Shown here: one piece after another, positions 1-11,998 of the stretch
How positions within the stretch are numbered: position 1 is the first letter of the stretch
Layout: every line of letters begins with the position of its first letter
Source of the DNA: Lingula anatina
Lineage: Eukaryota > Brachiopoda > Lingulata > Lingulida > Lingulidae
NCBI RefSeq assembly: GCF_001039355.2
Contig: NW_019773592.1
Span: 64,001 to 98,140 of the forward strand
DNA: 34,140 nt
Direction of reading: 5' to 3'
Translations under genes and position numbers: made by a program
Notes under the pieces: model-generated
Database searches by the model: none
The model's input: the letters and a program-made list of their open reading frames with translations, nothing else
What the model was told of the DNA's origin: nothing

Positions 1-656
1 CTAATGAAGCTGGCACAGGAAGAATGGAGGAAAATAAACATTTCATATTTTTTCTTTATAAAAAGCATTTATTTATTATATGAGGCCAACCAATAAGAGT
101 TCTTTTTTTATGAAAAAACGAAAAAACAAAACAAAAGATACATCAATTCAATTTGCTATATTTTATTTTCATACATGTAATACACGTTTATTTGTGGCAA
201 AAAAATTTTTTTATTTTAGCAACACATCAATATGGCGATTATTTTACACTTATTAATCAGTACATACAGTTAACCAACAAACACACCACTCCTTTTAAAA
301 ACGGTATGTATAAGTTTAACTCCTTTTCAATATTAATAATAATATTATTTTATAAATTTACCTTGGGTCAGCAGTTTTTTTCACCGATACCCAGTAAGTC
401 CTGTACCAATCCATACTTGCATTTGAATTTATTTTTNTACCCTTGGCTTACTTGTCATGTACCCTTTATGTGAAGTGTAAAAATTTGCATAAAATTTGCC
501 TTATTGTATTGCAGTCTAGACTCGTCTTGTTGTATGTATATACTTGCCAGACTGTACATTTTTGCAGCACATGCTGGCATATTAGCCACATTTTATCATA
601 TACTCTTATCAAACATGAATATAGCTAACATTTCATTTCTGTTGTTTACATTACAG
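1..656 (+). other. ATP5F1C: intron of ATP5F1C
   Basis: AT-rich sequence ending in a good acceptor (TTACATTACAG before 657). I found no gamma-subunit coding sequence in it, so the preceding exon lies outside the window. One ambiguous base lies at 437. Confidence 0.7.
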
Positions 657-1865
657 GCAACATGGCAGCAAAATATTAATGACATTTTCGGATGTAGGGA
701 AGAAACCTCCAACGTTTAATGATGCTTCAGAGGTTGCTAACCAAATTATGAATTGTGGGTTTGATTTTGAGCGTGGATCAGTTTACTATAATGTTTACAA
801 GTAAGTGGTTTTCAAATTGTGGACATTTTCTTCCAAATTTTACTACAGTTTTTTTCTTAGAATTTCTGGTGTTAAAGATTATTATTGCTATTTTATTATT
901 TTTTTGTTGTTGTTGTAAATTTTTCAGTAATTCATATCTGTTAACAATTGTTCACAGTAGTGTTATTAATTTCACCAAAAAGTACAAAGGATGAAAATTG
1001 GAGAAAGAAACTTAAATTTTGTGTGACGAATTGAAAAATGTGTAACTTTAATTTTGAAACTAGATGTGAAATGTCTGCCTTCTAGGGTTTTTTTTTTTTA
1101 TCCTGTGGCTTTAAGTTTTTGTCAAACAATTTATTTCAAACATACGTCATAATTTTCCTGTCGGTTTTAGCTACGTACCATCAAACAATTCATTTCAAAT
1201 ATCTGTAAATAATAATCATTGTGCTCTGTGACTTTCAGATCTGTTGTGTCCTACAAGACCACCACTCTCCCCATCCACTCCATGTCTGCTGTCACCAAGG
1301 CTAAGAACATGGGCATGTACGACAGTGTGGATGACGAGCTTCTGAGGTCTTACAGTGAGTTCCAGTTTGCAAGCCTCATATACTATGCCATGAAGGAGGC
1401 TGCCACCAGTGAACAGAGCTCTAGGATGACTGCTATGGACGGTGCCAGCAAAAACGCCGGTATGATTTTTTTTTTTTTTTACTTTTCCTTCTTTGGCTTG
1501 ATGTAGAGTCAAGCTGTTTTACCATATTGAATGTTTTTTTTTTTTACAGTCGCTACATTGTATTTAGTTTTAAAAAAAAGTATGAAATAGCATTGTTCTC
1601 TTGTTTATCAGTTTTAGACTTGTAAAGCCTTGTGAGTAAGTGAAAAAAGTCATCATTAACTTCCCATGAAAGGTTTTAAAATAACACAAAAATTATGTAT
1701 TGGGTTTATATACTTCACTGTGTAGTCACTGCTGTTGACATTGTTGTTATTTGTTGTCATTCAGGTGAGATGATAGACAAGTTAACCCTGACCTACAATA
1801 GAACCAGACAGGCCGTCATCACCAGAGAGCTCATAGAAATCATCTCAGGAGCTGCTGCTGTATAA
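657..1865 (+). CDS. ATP5F1C: ATP synthase F1 subunit gamma, mitochondrial (3' part, three exons)
   Basis: Coding exons are 657-800, 1239-1459 and 1765-1865, stop TAA at 1863-1865. All junctions are GT-AG and the codon phases join. They give the C-terminal 154 residues. Recognisable blocks are [16 protein letters not shown], a central SVVSYKT followed by [19 protein letters not shown], and the end [15 protein letters not shown]. These match the animal gamma subunit, whose C-terminal helix forms the rotating central stalk inside the alpha3beta3 head of F1 and couples proton flow to ATP synthesis on the matrix side of the inner membrane. The N-terminal half, including the transit peptide, lies before the window. 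The protein ends GAAAV, whereas I remember the mammalian form ending GAAALD. It converges with SSUH2. Identity is very secure; exact splice sites are hand-called. Confidence 0.96.
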
Positions 1866-2303
1866 AATTAAAGCCAATTAGGAAACCTAGGGATATATCT
1901 ACAAATTGTAAATTGATCTTAAGCAAGTATTGTCATTATTATTATCTAGATTTCATCGTCTTGGGGACATTCGACTCAAAAAGATGGTTTTCCAGAGGGG
2001 TGGAAATATTGATGATTTTTTTCCCAGTGTGTGCACACGTTTTGATCTTTGTTACAGCAGTTCCCATAGGTGGGATGCTCTCAACGGATTGGAATAGAAG
2101 AATAGACTTTTTGGTGCCTGGCACGTTTAATGTTGAAAAGACTTGTGAATATAAAAGAACCAGTAGAAGAGAAATGGAACAGATTTCAATTATGCATTTT
2201 AGTGGCGGTTTGTTTCACTGTGGTATGGGAGTTGATACAGATTGAAGTTCTTTCAGACTTGATGGCATCACTATCAAGGGTCGTAGGATTTTTTTGAAAT
2301 AAA
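1866..2303 (+). promoter_or_regulatory. ATP5F1C: ATP5F1C 3'UTR with poly(A) signal AATAAA at 2298-2303
   Basis: After the stop codon the first canonical AATAAA on the + strand is at 2298-2303, giving a 3'UTR of about 450 bases. The ORF that crosses 1913-2245 has no recognisable similarity and is treated as chance. Confidence 0.65.
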
Positions 2304-2742
2304 GCCAATTCTCTTGACCAATAGAGGCATTTTTGTGCATTTGATTTCTTAGAAGTGCAAGTGAGGAGATTTATTTAATGTACCTGATTGTAAAGGTTCA
2401 TTGTAACAGTAAAACTGAAGGCAAAAATATTACTTTTTTTAACAGTTAAAAAAAGGAGGGCTAACCAATCTCCAGTCAGTTTAGTCACTGTTTTGTTTCA
2501 TGTAGAAGTCAAATAGCTGAAACTTAATTTCGATGTGGAATGTGTATTTTAGTTCATTTCTCCATCATTTAAAGTAACTACACATGAATGTAAACCAGCA
2601 CTAGGAATACTGACCTTAACTTAATATGCAATCTCCCCTGAGAATACAAAGCAAACATAATTACAAATATATTAAATGAAATCCAATTTCACTCGCATGT
2701 CAATGAGTAAAAGATGAAACAAATACTTTGCAAATCAATCAT
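2304..2742. other. intergenic gap between convergent genes
   Basis: About 440 bases between the predicted poly(A) signals of ATP5F1C (+) and SSUH2 (-). It is AT-rich and I see nothing coding in it. Confidence 0.5.
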
Positions 2743-4338
2743 TTTATTGATAGGACAATGCAATACTGGCTTCTTCTCTGGACATATCCATGAGTTGGAT
2801 ACTACGTTATCATAAAGTCTACCTATCAAAATATGTAGTTCCTAACATCTTAAGACTGATACACAGTATCAAAGTCTAACCAGAAGACTACTTAATACTG
2901 GCCAGTAAAATATTAAAGATCTGGACAGTAATAACTGCCAAAGTACTGGATACATTGAAGCATTGATCAACAAGCAATAATACTCTCTTTGACAGCTACT
3001 CTTGAAATAGTGGCAAAAGTTGGCAGGATTTACAGTCTTCATTTTGATCATTTTTTTAAATGGTCTAGTAAAAGCAATGAAGAACTACAAGCTATGTTTT
3101 CAGGATTTTCAGTTTTTACAACTTTCACCCATGTGGACATCATTTACAAGAAAAAAGAAAGTACCAGTATAAGTGATAGTGTATGCCTTGGGTTAGTTCT
3201 GATATCAATTACACTGACTTATCCAACATCATTTAATCACAAATGACAGACTTCCTTTTCAATTAAACAGTTTAAATTTATAACATATCTGGCAGACTGC
3301 TATACATTCTGGTTTAATAAAGCATCCTCGGTAAACACTATCAACTGCAAGCATAGATCGGTTCATTTTCAGATTTTAATTTTTCAACAACATAAATAGT
3401 TAAGACTAAGCAACACATTCCACAAGGCAAACTGTTTGTGCATTATACAGTATTCTAAGGCACAGTTACAAATGTATATCCTAGCCTTGGTCAATCCACA
3501 ATGAAAGTGATTATTTTTAAATAAAACTTAAAAGTCATGACAGTGCACAACCCACACATCTTGTGTAATATTTGCATAATTTTGGCTCGAGTCATAATAT
3601 TTTGCTTTTTTGTATGATGACTCTCTCCAACATGGAAAGAAATTGGCAGTCATTCAAAAGTGATAAAACACAGTTCTATAAATATTACACAAAATGCTTG
3701 TTTCACTGACCTGACTCAAATGACCACTTTCTTGTGGAATGACCCACCTTTTAATTGTAAACAATGACTACCAAAAATGAATGTCTTTTCACATTTCTGT
3801 GATGTGTATACTGTCTAGTACATTTTGATAAAGACATTTACAAATACTATTTAAAATTGGAGATAAAGTTGTAAACACTGACCACTTAAAAAAATAACAT
3901 CTTCCCATGATTCTCTGATGTGTATATTGTCTAGCCCATTCCTGATAAAGACATTTACATATAGCATTTAAATAATTGGAGATATGGTTGCTTTTACAAA
4001 AAAAAAAAAAATGAACTGAATGAGAAACCCCATCCTAATACTTCCCCTTCTCCAGTTGTAAGTATGGATTCAGTTTTGACAATTGCAAGGACTCTGGATT
4101 TGAAACAAATTTACCCCATTTCATCATTGACCCCCTTCTCCCAACACATGCAATCAAAACGCCAAGAAACATTGTCCTTATGTGATGGTGCACCCACACC
4201 AAGAAAACTTGTCTCCCATATAATGGGCCACCCACATAAAAAACCCAGTCTCTTTTGTGGTGGTGCACCCACATCAAGAAACCCAGTCTTCTATATGATG
4301 GTGCACCCATGTCAAAAAAAAAAAAAAGGAACAGTTTT
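2743..4338 (-). promoter_or_regulatory. SSUH2: probable long SSUH2 3'UTR with poly(A) signal at 2743-2748
   Basis: Reading the minus strand from the SSUH2 stop, a clean AATAAA (plus-strand TTTATT, 2743-2748) is followed closely by the intergenic gap. The stretch carries two tandem repeats, listed separately, and no ORF with recognisable similarity. An earlier cleavage site cannot be excluded. Confidence 0.45.
3781..3990. repeat. tandem duplication of about 92 bp in the SSUH2 3'UTR
   Basis: Copy 1 (3781-3871) and copy 2 (3898-3990) share the order GATGTGTATA-TGTCTAG, then GATAAAGACATTTACA, then TTGGAGATA-GGTTG-like ends. Similarity is high with small indels, and about 26 bases separate the copies. 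Confidence 0.75.
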
Positions 4339-4356
4339 CTATAGGATGGTGCACCC
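4161..4356 (-). repeat. about five tandem units of 38 bp overlapping the SSUH2 stop codon
   Basis: Five degenerate units each contain GATGGTGCACCCACAT-like sequence on the plus strand (GGGTGCACCAT on the minus strand). The unit nearest the gene (about 4313-4356, stretched by a poly-A run) is itself the last coding segment and stop of SSUH2; the other four lie in the 3'UTR. Confidence 0.8.
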
Positions 4357-7300
4357 GCAGCAGCAGGACTGTGGATAGTTGGACGTCCACACCTTGTTCT
4401 CAAAGCCATATACAAAGAAGTTGTAGTCTTTTCCCTTCCAGGTGTACAGGCTTTCTGTCACTGGGATGATACGCACTTGGTGACGCTGGAATCAAGTACA
4501 TAAGAATAAATGCTCTCAGGAAGTAATGGATTCCAACAATGCAATAGATGGCTTCAAAAACACATTCATGAAAAGATTTCACAGCCGAATCTAAAATCCT
4601 GCTTTGTTTTCAACTTAATATAGTTCAGCAGCTTGGTACATAAGTAACATACAATTGAGAACCTGTATACACATAAACCAAAATACAATTCTGCTGAGAT
4701 GGCTTTGTCAGCTAGAGCTTAAGGGAAACACAAGGGGATTTTTTTTGCTTTTATTTCTTTTTTCTTTTCTTTTATTATTTTTATTTTTTGTTCTATTTAT
4801 TTATTTTTTTGCATAATGATCAAGAAAAGCACAATCGCCATAAATAAGAGCTGTGCTCACACCAAAGACAATTCACTTTGAGTTACTCCCTACCTGCAAC
4901 AAAATCCTCTCCATCTGGAACTGTGTGTTGTGTCTCTCTACCAGTTGTTGGGATGCCTGGTTGATGGTTGCATCTGGGAAGTGGTTGATGGGCCAGACAC
5001 GAGGAAGTTCCTCCTCGAAGGCCACCTGCCCAGTCACTGACCGGATCAGTTCATCGGGGAGGGATGTACGCTCTACGATGTGGTCATTCATGTTGTTGGT
5101 CCTGAAAAGGGCATGTCACTTTAATTTTTCTGAATTTTTAAAAAAATTATTGTTTGAATATAATCAAATACAAATAGAAAAGTTTTTATAAGTGGTGAAA
5201 AATGTAATACATAACTTGTTTAATATCTCAAAATAAACTACACACAAAATTTAGCAGATATTCCATGAACTCGAAACCCATCTGTGGCTGAAATAATTTT
5301 TTAGCATTTTGTAGTCAGGAGGAAGTAAATTAGATCTTTAATAATGAATTCTTTTAATCATCAGCTGTGTTAATTGTTAAAGTAAATAAAAGTTGATTCT
5401 GGTGCTGTATTCATCCTGTTTCCACACACATGCCTACTTACCATGTGATGGTCAAGCGTATGAAGCACTTTAAGTTCCCCTTGGCATCACAGGTACGGCA
5501 GGGGACTTGACCATGGCCATGACACACGTGACATCTGAGAGAGAGAGAGAGAGAGAGATAATTTAAATGTCATTATACATGAAATGTTTACCCTGTGATA
5601 GGTACACAGGTGATTTGAGGCATATCACCCACCTGATGCACACACAAACATGTCCCACTCATAATACGAGTCATATGCAACCACGTGCATGCACACACAC
5701 ACTCACTTTAAGCATAATGCAAGGACAACTACAGGTTACACATTTTCAGTATACTAAATTGTCTAACAAAAGCTACAACTGTATGAGAGATTCTCTGATC
5801 ACAGGCACTGAAAATGTTCATGTTTTCTTAATATGAGCCCTTTGCACAAAATGTTCTCTTTCAAGTAGTGCCAAAAAACTCAAGGAAGAAAAACCAATGC
5901 TACAGACGCTTAGGTCTATCCATGACATAAAATTTTGGCATTAGGCCTACCTGGCATTCCACACATAACATAAAACTTTGATATTACCTGGCATTCCCAG
6001 AGCCATGACAGACATGACAAGTGTGGTGATGGTGGTGTCCATCCTCGTAACGCTCCACGGTCCCATGTCCGTGACAGTGGTGGCAGCGACTCTGGGGGAA
6101 AAATGTGAAGCTTGCATGAAAACTACTGCTCAATAAACATTTATAAAGTACTTTTTTAATGAAATGTATAATAGCATTATCTAGTACAATAATAAAATGT
6201 TTTACTTGTGATACTTTGCTACATAAAAATTTTAGAAGAAAATTGTGAATAAAAATTATCATTTTCTTATTATAAGGTAATTTATGAGAATCTTGAGAAA
6301 GAATCACAATCTTTTTTCATTAGCTTGAGCAACTAGTAAATAAAAGTTTACCCATAATGTCATAAATAATCCATTTCGATAGAATGTAGAGTTTGCAGCA
6401 TGCTAATACAGACAAGTTTTTCTTTACTTACATGTCCACAGCCATGGCAATGGTGGCATCTCACACGACCGTTCCCAATACAGTCATGGCATGGCTGAAA
6501 TATTAATTACTTTCATTATGTCCTTACATGTATGTCTAAGTTGGTCTTCCAAAACAACTTTTCAAGTGTTTCAGGTGTTAAGTCAGAGTCTTTGCCTTTT
6601 AAATCAATGCTGGTTAACGGTTGCACTTCTGGATACTAGTAAATGTACTACATGCATGTTCATGTACATACAAGTATATTTACATATTCAACCTGTAATA
6701 CAGTAAATGGCAGAGAGAGAGAGAGAGAGAGAGATACCTTGACAGAGGCAGTGTGTGGGACCTCCACATGAGAGTGTTGGGTCTTGAACTTTGTGGGTGG
6801 TTGCACCTGTATGTCCCAGGGGCCTGGGGCAGGGCCGTTATGTGGGCCGTCAATTGGCTGCCCTGTTATAAAACAAAATAAGACAATTACTAAGAATGAG
6901 AACAATTACAATTAGCAAAAAAGAATTAAACTGAATTTTAAACAATCTTCTAGTGCATAAGTTTATTTATTGTATCTTAATACATTGATGATGACTTTAG
7001 AAGTACATTTGTGAAAATTGCTAAATATGTCATCCTGCACAAATGTACAAAGTGAGATAAAAAAGGGAAATATCCCTTTTAAAATTTTGAATTTTCATAC
7101 ACCTTCAGTTGTTACTGTTAAACTGAATATACAAACCTATGTAAGGCTCATATGCCCAAGATGTCTGTCGTTTCTCGGTAAAGGTCTCCAATGTGTACTG
7201 GAAAATTCAAACATGACAATGAGCGCAAAGAGTAAAAAGAAATGTGCTGAGATAAGACTAGTGACATGAAAAATGAAAGTTTGAGTTTGTGCTGAGTATT

Positions 7301-9211
7301 TGTTATTTGTTGATAAAAATGTTGTTTGATAAAAAATAATTATCAACACAATGTGTTCGGGATAGAGATACCTATTAGTGGTACATGTCCTACTACATGA
7401 AGCCCTCTGGTCTAACAATTTGCTACTCACAGGACAATAGTACAACAGATGACAGTATTAGTAAATGGAGGAGTTTAGAGGAGATTATTCCACTATAATT
7501 TTTAGGTTCTAACATATATTTCAATGAGATTTTTCCCCAGCATGAATTTTTAAAACAACATCAACAAGTAAAAGAGCTTACATGGAATGCACTGCTAGAC
7601 TGTAGGTCTCTAAACACCATCTCTTTAGCAGTGCCGCTACCGTAGCAACAGTGCTCGGCTACATACTGCAACATGGCTTCACGTGCTTGTTCCTCTGTTA
7701 TCACAGGTACGCTGAGGTAAGAAAGAAAATACTGTACATACTGTGTTTGCTATCTGGGGTAGCGATAACAATTTTTTTTTCTGCTGAGCAAAATTGCTAC
7801 CACTTCGTCACTTTTTTCTTCAAGTGGTTTAAATTTGACTAAAGTAGAATCAAACTTATTTTGTTTAACTAATTAAAGTCAGTTTTAGCATTTGGCTATT
7901 AGCGCTACCCCAGGTTATGGTTATATGTTCTATCAATCTTTGAAGATTTTCTCTATATTTGCATAGAAATAGTCTAAATTGCTGTGGTCCTGTCAAGACA
8001 AAGAAATAATAAAGTAAAAATTAAGTAAATATAATTTTTATTACAAATGACAATAAATGCCTATATTCATCAACTGTATCACAAATGACTACAAATACCT
8101 AAACAGATAAAGGAAATGATGCAGTTCTTAACTTTTATCTTTCTCAGAAATAATGATTTACGGTGAATTCTTTCTCAGGAATAGCCCTCCACTTACTTCT
8201 GTATATCTCTCCTCTCAGGGGGTGGACCCTGTGCCACAGCATCTGCATATGCTGGCGGGGGAGCAGCAGCTGAGGAAAATCATCAAGACAAACTATATGG
8301 ACAGCGTATACCAGTGCGAGTAGGCAGAAATAAACTCCAAAGCAGCACCATTTATGTTATTTGTCACATAAAATAAAACAAGCTTATCATTTACTGAACT
8401 ATAATGTTTCTTGCAAAAATTCCTTATGATATTTTTTAAAATTTGGCAATTATGAACATGTAGCAATCATAGCCGCCTCAAATGTCACATATCTTTCAGT
8501 TATTTAATATTTTATACCAAATGCCATGAAAGGTACTGGTATGAGAGAAAAGTTTTTTAAGTACCTCCAGATTTTTTAAATCATTCCTTGGGATAATGCA
8601 TGTCTATATGTACATTTTTTCATAATTACATAAATTTACAACTAGGTACTTATTTATCAAACCGCTCTTTAATGAAACAGATAAAGAATGACAACAGTTT
8701 TACAGTACTGGGTCACAAAGTCCTCAAAGCCAATCCTGTTTGAATACATGTCATTTCATATATATATGGACCCTCCCATTCAGTTGAAATGACCTTGACC
8801 AGTTCAACATTGATCCAAGGGGGTGTGAACTAAGCAAATACCAGGACAATACTGATAATATACATATTATCTCAAGCCCATACACTGCCACCACCACTGA
8901 GCCCTTATCTTAAGATGCACTTGGGTATATCCACTTTGAAATACATGAACCCATTCAGATACTGTAACTTGAGTAGTGTCACAGTAATCAATAGGTCACA
9001 CACATAGCAATAATATACATGTTAGAATGGTGAAAATATCAATCAACATTCCATTCAGTTATAAGGGCTAGTTTTACAAAAGGAATGTAACCGTACCAGT
9101 ACGTTTTGGGCCAAGTGTTCGTAAAACAAGCTAAGACCAATATGACAAAACCGATCTTACTAATTAAATGGGATGGCTATCTCATTCTGGTATTCAAAGT
9201 CTCAGTCTCAA

Positions 9212-9258
<47 letters not shown>

Positions 9259-11301
9259 AATTAAAAAAAAAAAACACTTTTTGTGAAACAGAACCCACCA
9301 AACACGTTTTAAACATTGTAATCTGGTCAAAAAATGTTCCAGTGTGTGTTCACACACCTGTAATCATTATGTAAGGACACCTGTCAACCTACCCGCATTA
9401 AATCCCACATTTTCATAGCCAGCAACATGGTCCATCTTCTCTAAGGGAGGAGCTGTAGCTGCTGCTGCTGTAGACAGATAATGAATTTTTATAGATTTAT
9501 TTTTTCAATAAAATATGGGAGCCAGACAATGCTTTATCATTAACAATTTATTCTTGGTTCTTTGTTTACTGTTAAAGCGCCACCCAAAACTAAACTTGGG
9601 TAAAAACAGTGAGAAATTTAACTGTTTTTGAACATATATCATTAATTGGATAAAAATCTTATCAATTCAAACAGCTAAACCACAAGAGTGAAGCATCACA
9701 AATATACAATGTTCCTGTATTGTTTTTCTAGTGCTTCAATGTAAGCAAGAATAATTTCATCTGCTATAACAATACATGTACATGTACATCATTCAAAATT
9801 CAATATGGTGTTATTTACTTACAATCTATTAAAATTACTAATTAAAATAATAATTTAAGCAGGCAAGATATACTATATCAAGTGCTTTCTGTATAAGAGG
9901 ATATAGCATTACATAAAGCAAGTTTCCGTGATTACCCTGATCTGGTCCCTGCTGTCCTGGGGGTGCACCCCCTGGGGCTGCCAAAGAACCCTGGGGGTAT
10001 GGGGGTTGTGGCTGACCTGGACCATAGCCTTGGTGTCTGGAAAGAAAAGACAACATATTGTCATTTAAATTTACTGAGAAAACAAGCCTTTACTTTTTGA
10101 TCACATCTTATATATGTAAGGGTTCTCATGAAAGGAATTTAGTTCATTGGTCTTTGAACTAACAGCCCGAATTTTAATTAAGGGGTGGGATGGGGGGGGG
10201 GGGATAGAGGACGGGAAGTAAATTGAAAACATTCACCTATCACACCTAAAAAAAAAAAAAAGAAAAAAAAACAATTGATTTTCTATGATGAAGATAAGTA
10301 ATTTTCTCATATGGAAAGCAAGAAATCATAGAGTAACTGCATCAATATTAATTCACCTATTCGTTTCATATATTCTGGCTTCTCAGCATGCCACATATAC
10401 AAACCCGGATGTAACATTCCCGCTAACTGCAGCACAGATATTTAAAGAATGTGAAGTTAGCTGGCAATCTAACACGATAAAAACTCTATGGTAAAAAAAA
10501 AATGCCCACCCTGTATTTGAGTAACCTCCTGACGCAAGTGGGTTCAGCAGAGGCTGTCTTTCGCCAGACATCTCCTAATTTATGCTAAACTGTTTTGAAC
10601 GCCAAAAATGAATTTAAGAAAATCTGTTTCTGCTTCCTCTTTCCTCGCTGGTCTTGGTGCTCAGAAGGGAAAAATACCCGATACAGGTGCTTGCAGTACA
10701 TGACGCAAGGTGGCACCCAAATAGCTAAGTTAATCATTAATCCAATATTTGAAAGAGGGTAGATTATCAATCGACTTTATATCGTCTACAGGTATCTGTC
10801 GCACGTGATCATGGCTTTTGACTATCTTTACTAGTAGAGTAATATAACACGTACGGTACATGTACTAGTGCATTGTCCTTCTGCAGTGGGCCAGTAGGTC
10901 AACCTGACCAAGACATATTAAAGAATATACATGTATACCTAACTATAGAGCTACATGTACATGTATACACAACCTACTGATATTATAAAAAAGTCAACCA
11001 ATGGACAACCACTAAAATTGGCTAGATGTTATTTTAACAACCCAAAACCGAAACAGGAAGATCTGAGAAAATGGCAACTGCAGATATATAGCCTTATAGG
11101 CCTATATAAAAAATTGACTGTAGGATAAACTGAATTGCACAACATTTACCACCGACATTCTGCAGATATGACATACCGCACAAGAACCAAGCGTCAATTT
11201 AGCTGTTGCAGATATAAATACAAAATGACAGCACACATATACACACAAACACACGTCTCATATTAACTGTACACTTACTGCTGCTGCGCCATCATTGACA
11301 T
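4339..11301 (-). CDS. SSUH2: SSUH2 homologue (DnaJ-type zinc-finger protein), complete, 12 coding exons
   Basis: Exons in transcription order: 11301-11279, 10036-9936, 9467-9393, 8269-8197, 7711-7582, 7197-7137, 6862-6738, 6494-6432, 6091-5988, 5534-5442, 5101-4894, 4485-4339. All have GT-AG borders and matching phases, giving 400 aa. The N-terminus is Pro/Ala-rich with a PPAY (WW-ligand type) motif. The conserved core follows: TEEQAREAML, YTLETFTEKR, GPWDIQVQPP and VPHTASVK. Next come CxxCxGxG motifs (CHDCIGNG, CHHCHGCG, CHHCHGHG, CHVCHGSG, CHVCHGHG) plus a degenerate CRTCDAKG, as in the DnaJ zinc domain. A His-rich loop with five consecutive His sits between motifs 3 and 4. The C-terminus is YTWKGKDYNFFVYG and then CCCGCTIL; CTIL reads as a CaaX box with Leu last, which favours geranylgeranylation. 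Vertebrate SSUH2 has the same end, CCGCTIV as I remember it. The family is linked to C. elegans ssu-2 and its biochemistry is unclear. There is no J domain. Confidence 0.94.
5537..5558. repeat. (GA)11 microsatellite forming the exon 10 polypyrimidine tract
   Basis: On the SSUH2 strand this is (CT)11 running directly into the acceptor CAG before 5534, so the splice signal is itself a simple repeat. Confidence 0.85.
5926..5997 (-). repeat. tandem duplication of the SSUH2 exon 9 donor region
   Basis: The 12-mer ACCTGGCATTCC occurs at 5949-5960 and 5986-5997, each preceded by an ACATAAAA-TTT-like stretch. On the gene strand this doubles the exon 9 end with its splice donor. Confidence 0.6.
6712..6734. 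repeat. (AG)n microsatellite next to the exon 7 donor
   Basis: On the SSUH2 strand the donor AAG|GTATCT passes straight into a (CT)n run of about 23 bases. Confidence 0.85.
8270..9392 (-). other. SSUH2 intron with (AAAT)n tract at 9211-9259
   Basis: Intron between exons 3 and 4. I see no coding sequence. It holds a long AAAT microsatellite and otherwise AT-rich unique-looking DNA. Confidence 0.6.
10510..10571 (-). CDS. SSUH2: candidate alternative SSUH2 first coding exon 1b
   Basis: An ATG at 10571, with an in-frame TAG six bases before it, opens MSGERQPLLNPLASGGYSNT. The exon ends AGG|GTGGGC in phase 2, exactly the phase needed to join the exon at 10036 (GG+A = Gly). With it the product is 413 aa. 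ERQPLL fits the acidic dileucine sorting pattern [DE]xxxL[LI]. The donor is non-ideal. It lies in the intron after exon 1a, so it would need its own promoter. This is inference without transcript data. Confidence 0.5.
11279..11301 (-). CDS. SSUH2: SSUH2 first coding exon 1a
   Basis: Encodes MSMMAQQ and two bases of a further Gln codon, ending on donor CA|GTAAGTG. Phase 2 fits the A-leading exon at 10036. Three in-frame ATGs are present (11301, 11295, 11292) and the real start among them is undecided. Confidence 0.75.
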
Positions 11302-11998
11302 GACTGCCCTACTATCGTCCAACCAATGCTTTCTTCTCTTTATAGTGACCCAGTTAAAAACAAAATAGGCTAGATCTTGATAACAGCTCAATATCTGAGG
11401 GGGAGGGGCTGGTAAAGCACTGAATTTCTTTGCGCTGATCACACACTGCCCGGTTTAAAAAGAATGCAAAATGCAGTGGATTTCTCTTATATATATGCCT
11501 TTACATAATGCTAATTATAGGCCTACATAAAATACAACATAGGAATATCCGTATTCATCCTTAACCGCAAAGATCCAATTCAGTTTTTTAACCCATATGA
11601 GGCTTTTTAGCCTATTTTTGGCTTTTCCTCTCAGTAGCGCACGTACGTGAGTTCTATAAAACGTTCAGGTAGGCCTAGAACAAGAGCACGCGCTTACGTT
11701 GAGTTGAAAGAATGTGACCTTTTTTAACTGCAAAACGGGAGTGGGGCGCTGAATGAAGATCGACTGTCAAGCACTTATCTCGTGAGTGCAGAAGCCAGAT
11801 GGAATTGCACATCCACACGAAATTATCGTTGAGGAAAAAGATGCGGACGCTTGTCTAAAAATGAAGCACTTTAGATCGATTTGATCTTCGTGACGTAAAC
11901 AGTCATGTTTAAGGGTAAAAAAATATCTAAATCTAATAAATGTAAAATGAAATAAAAATGTGCATTATTATCAAGAGAACGAAATCTTGCAGCGAGAA

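Noticed and set aside
1913-2245. 110-codon plus ORF after ATP5F1C
   Set aside because: It lies in the 3'UTR before the poly(A) signal, with no recognisable similarity.
4035-4415. 126-codon minus ORF with MGAPSYR-type repeats
   Set aside because: It is the 38-bp 3'UTR array read in a different frame from the SSUH2 last exon; the repetition is at DNA level.
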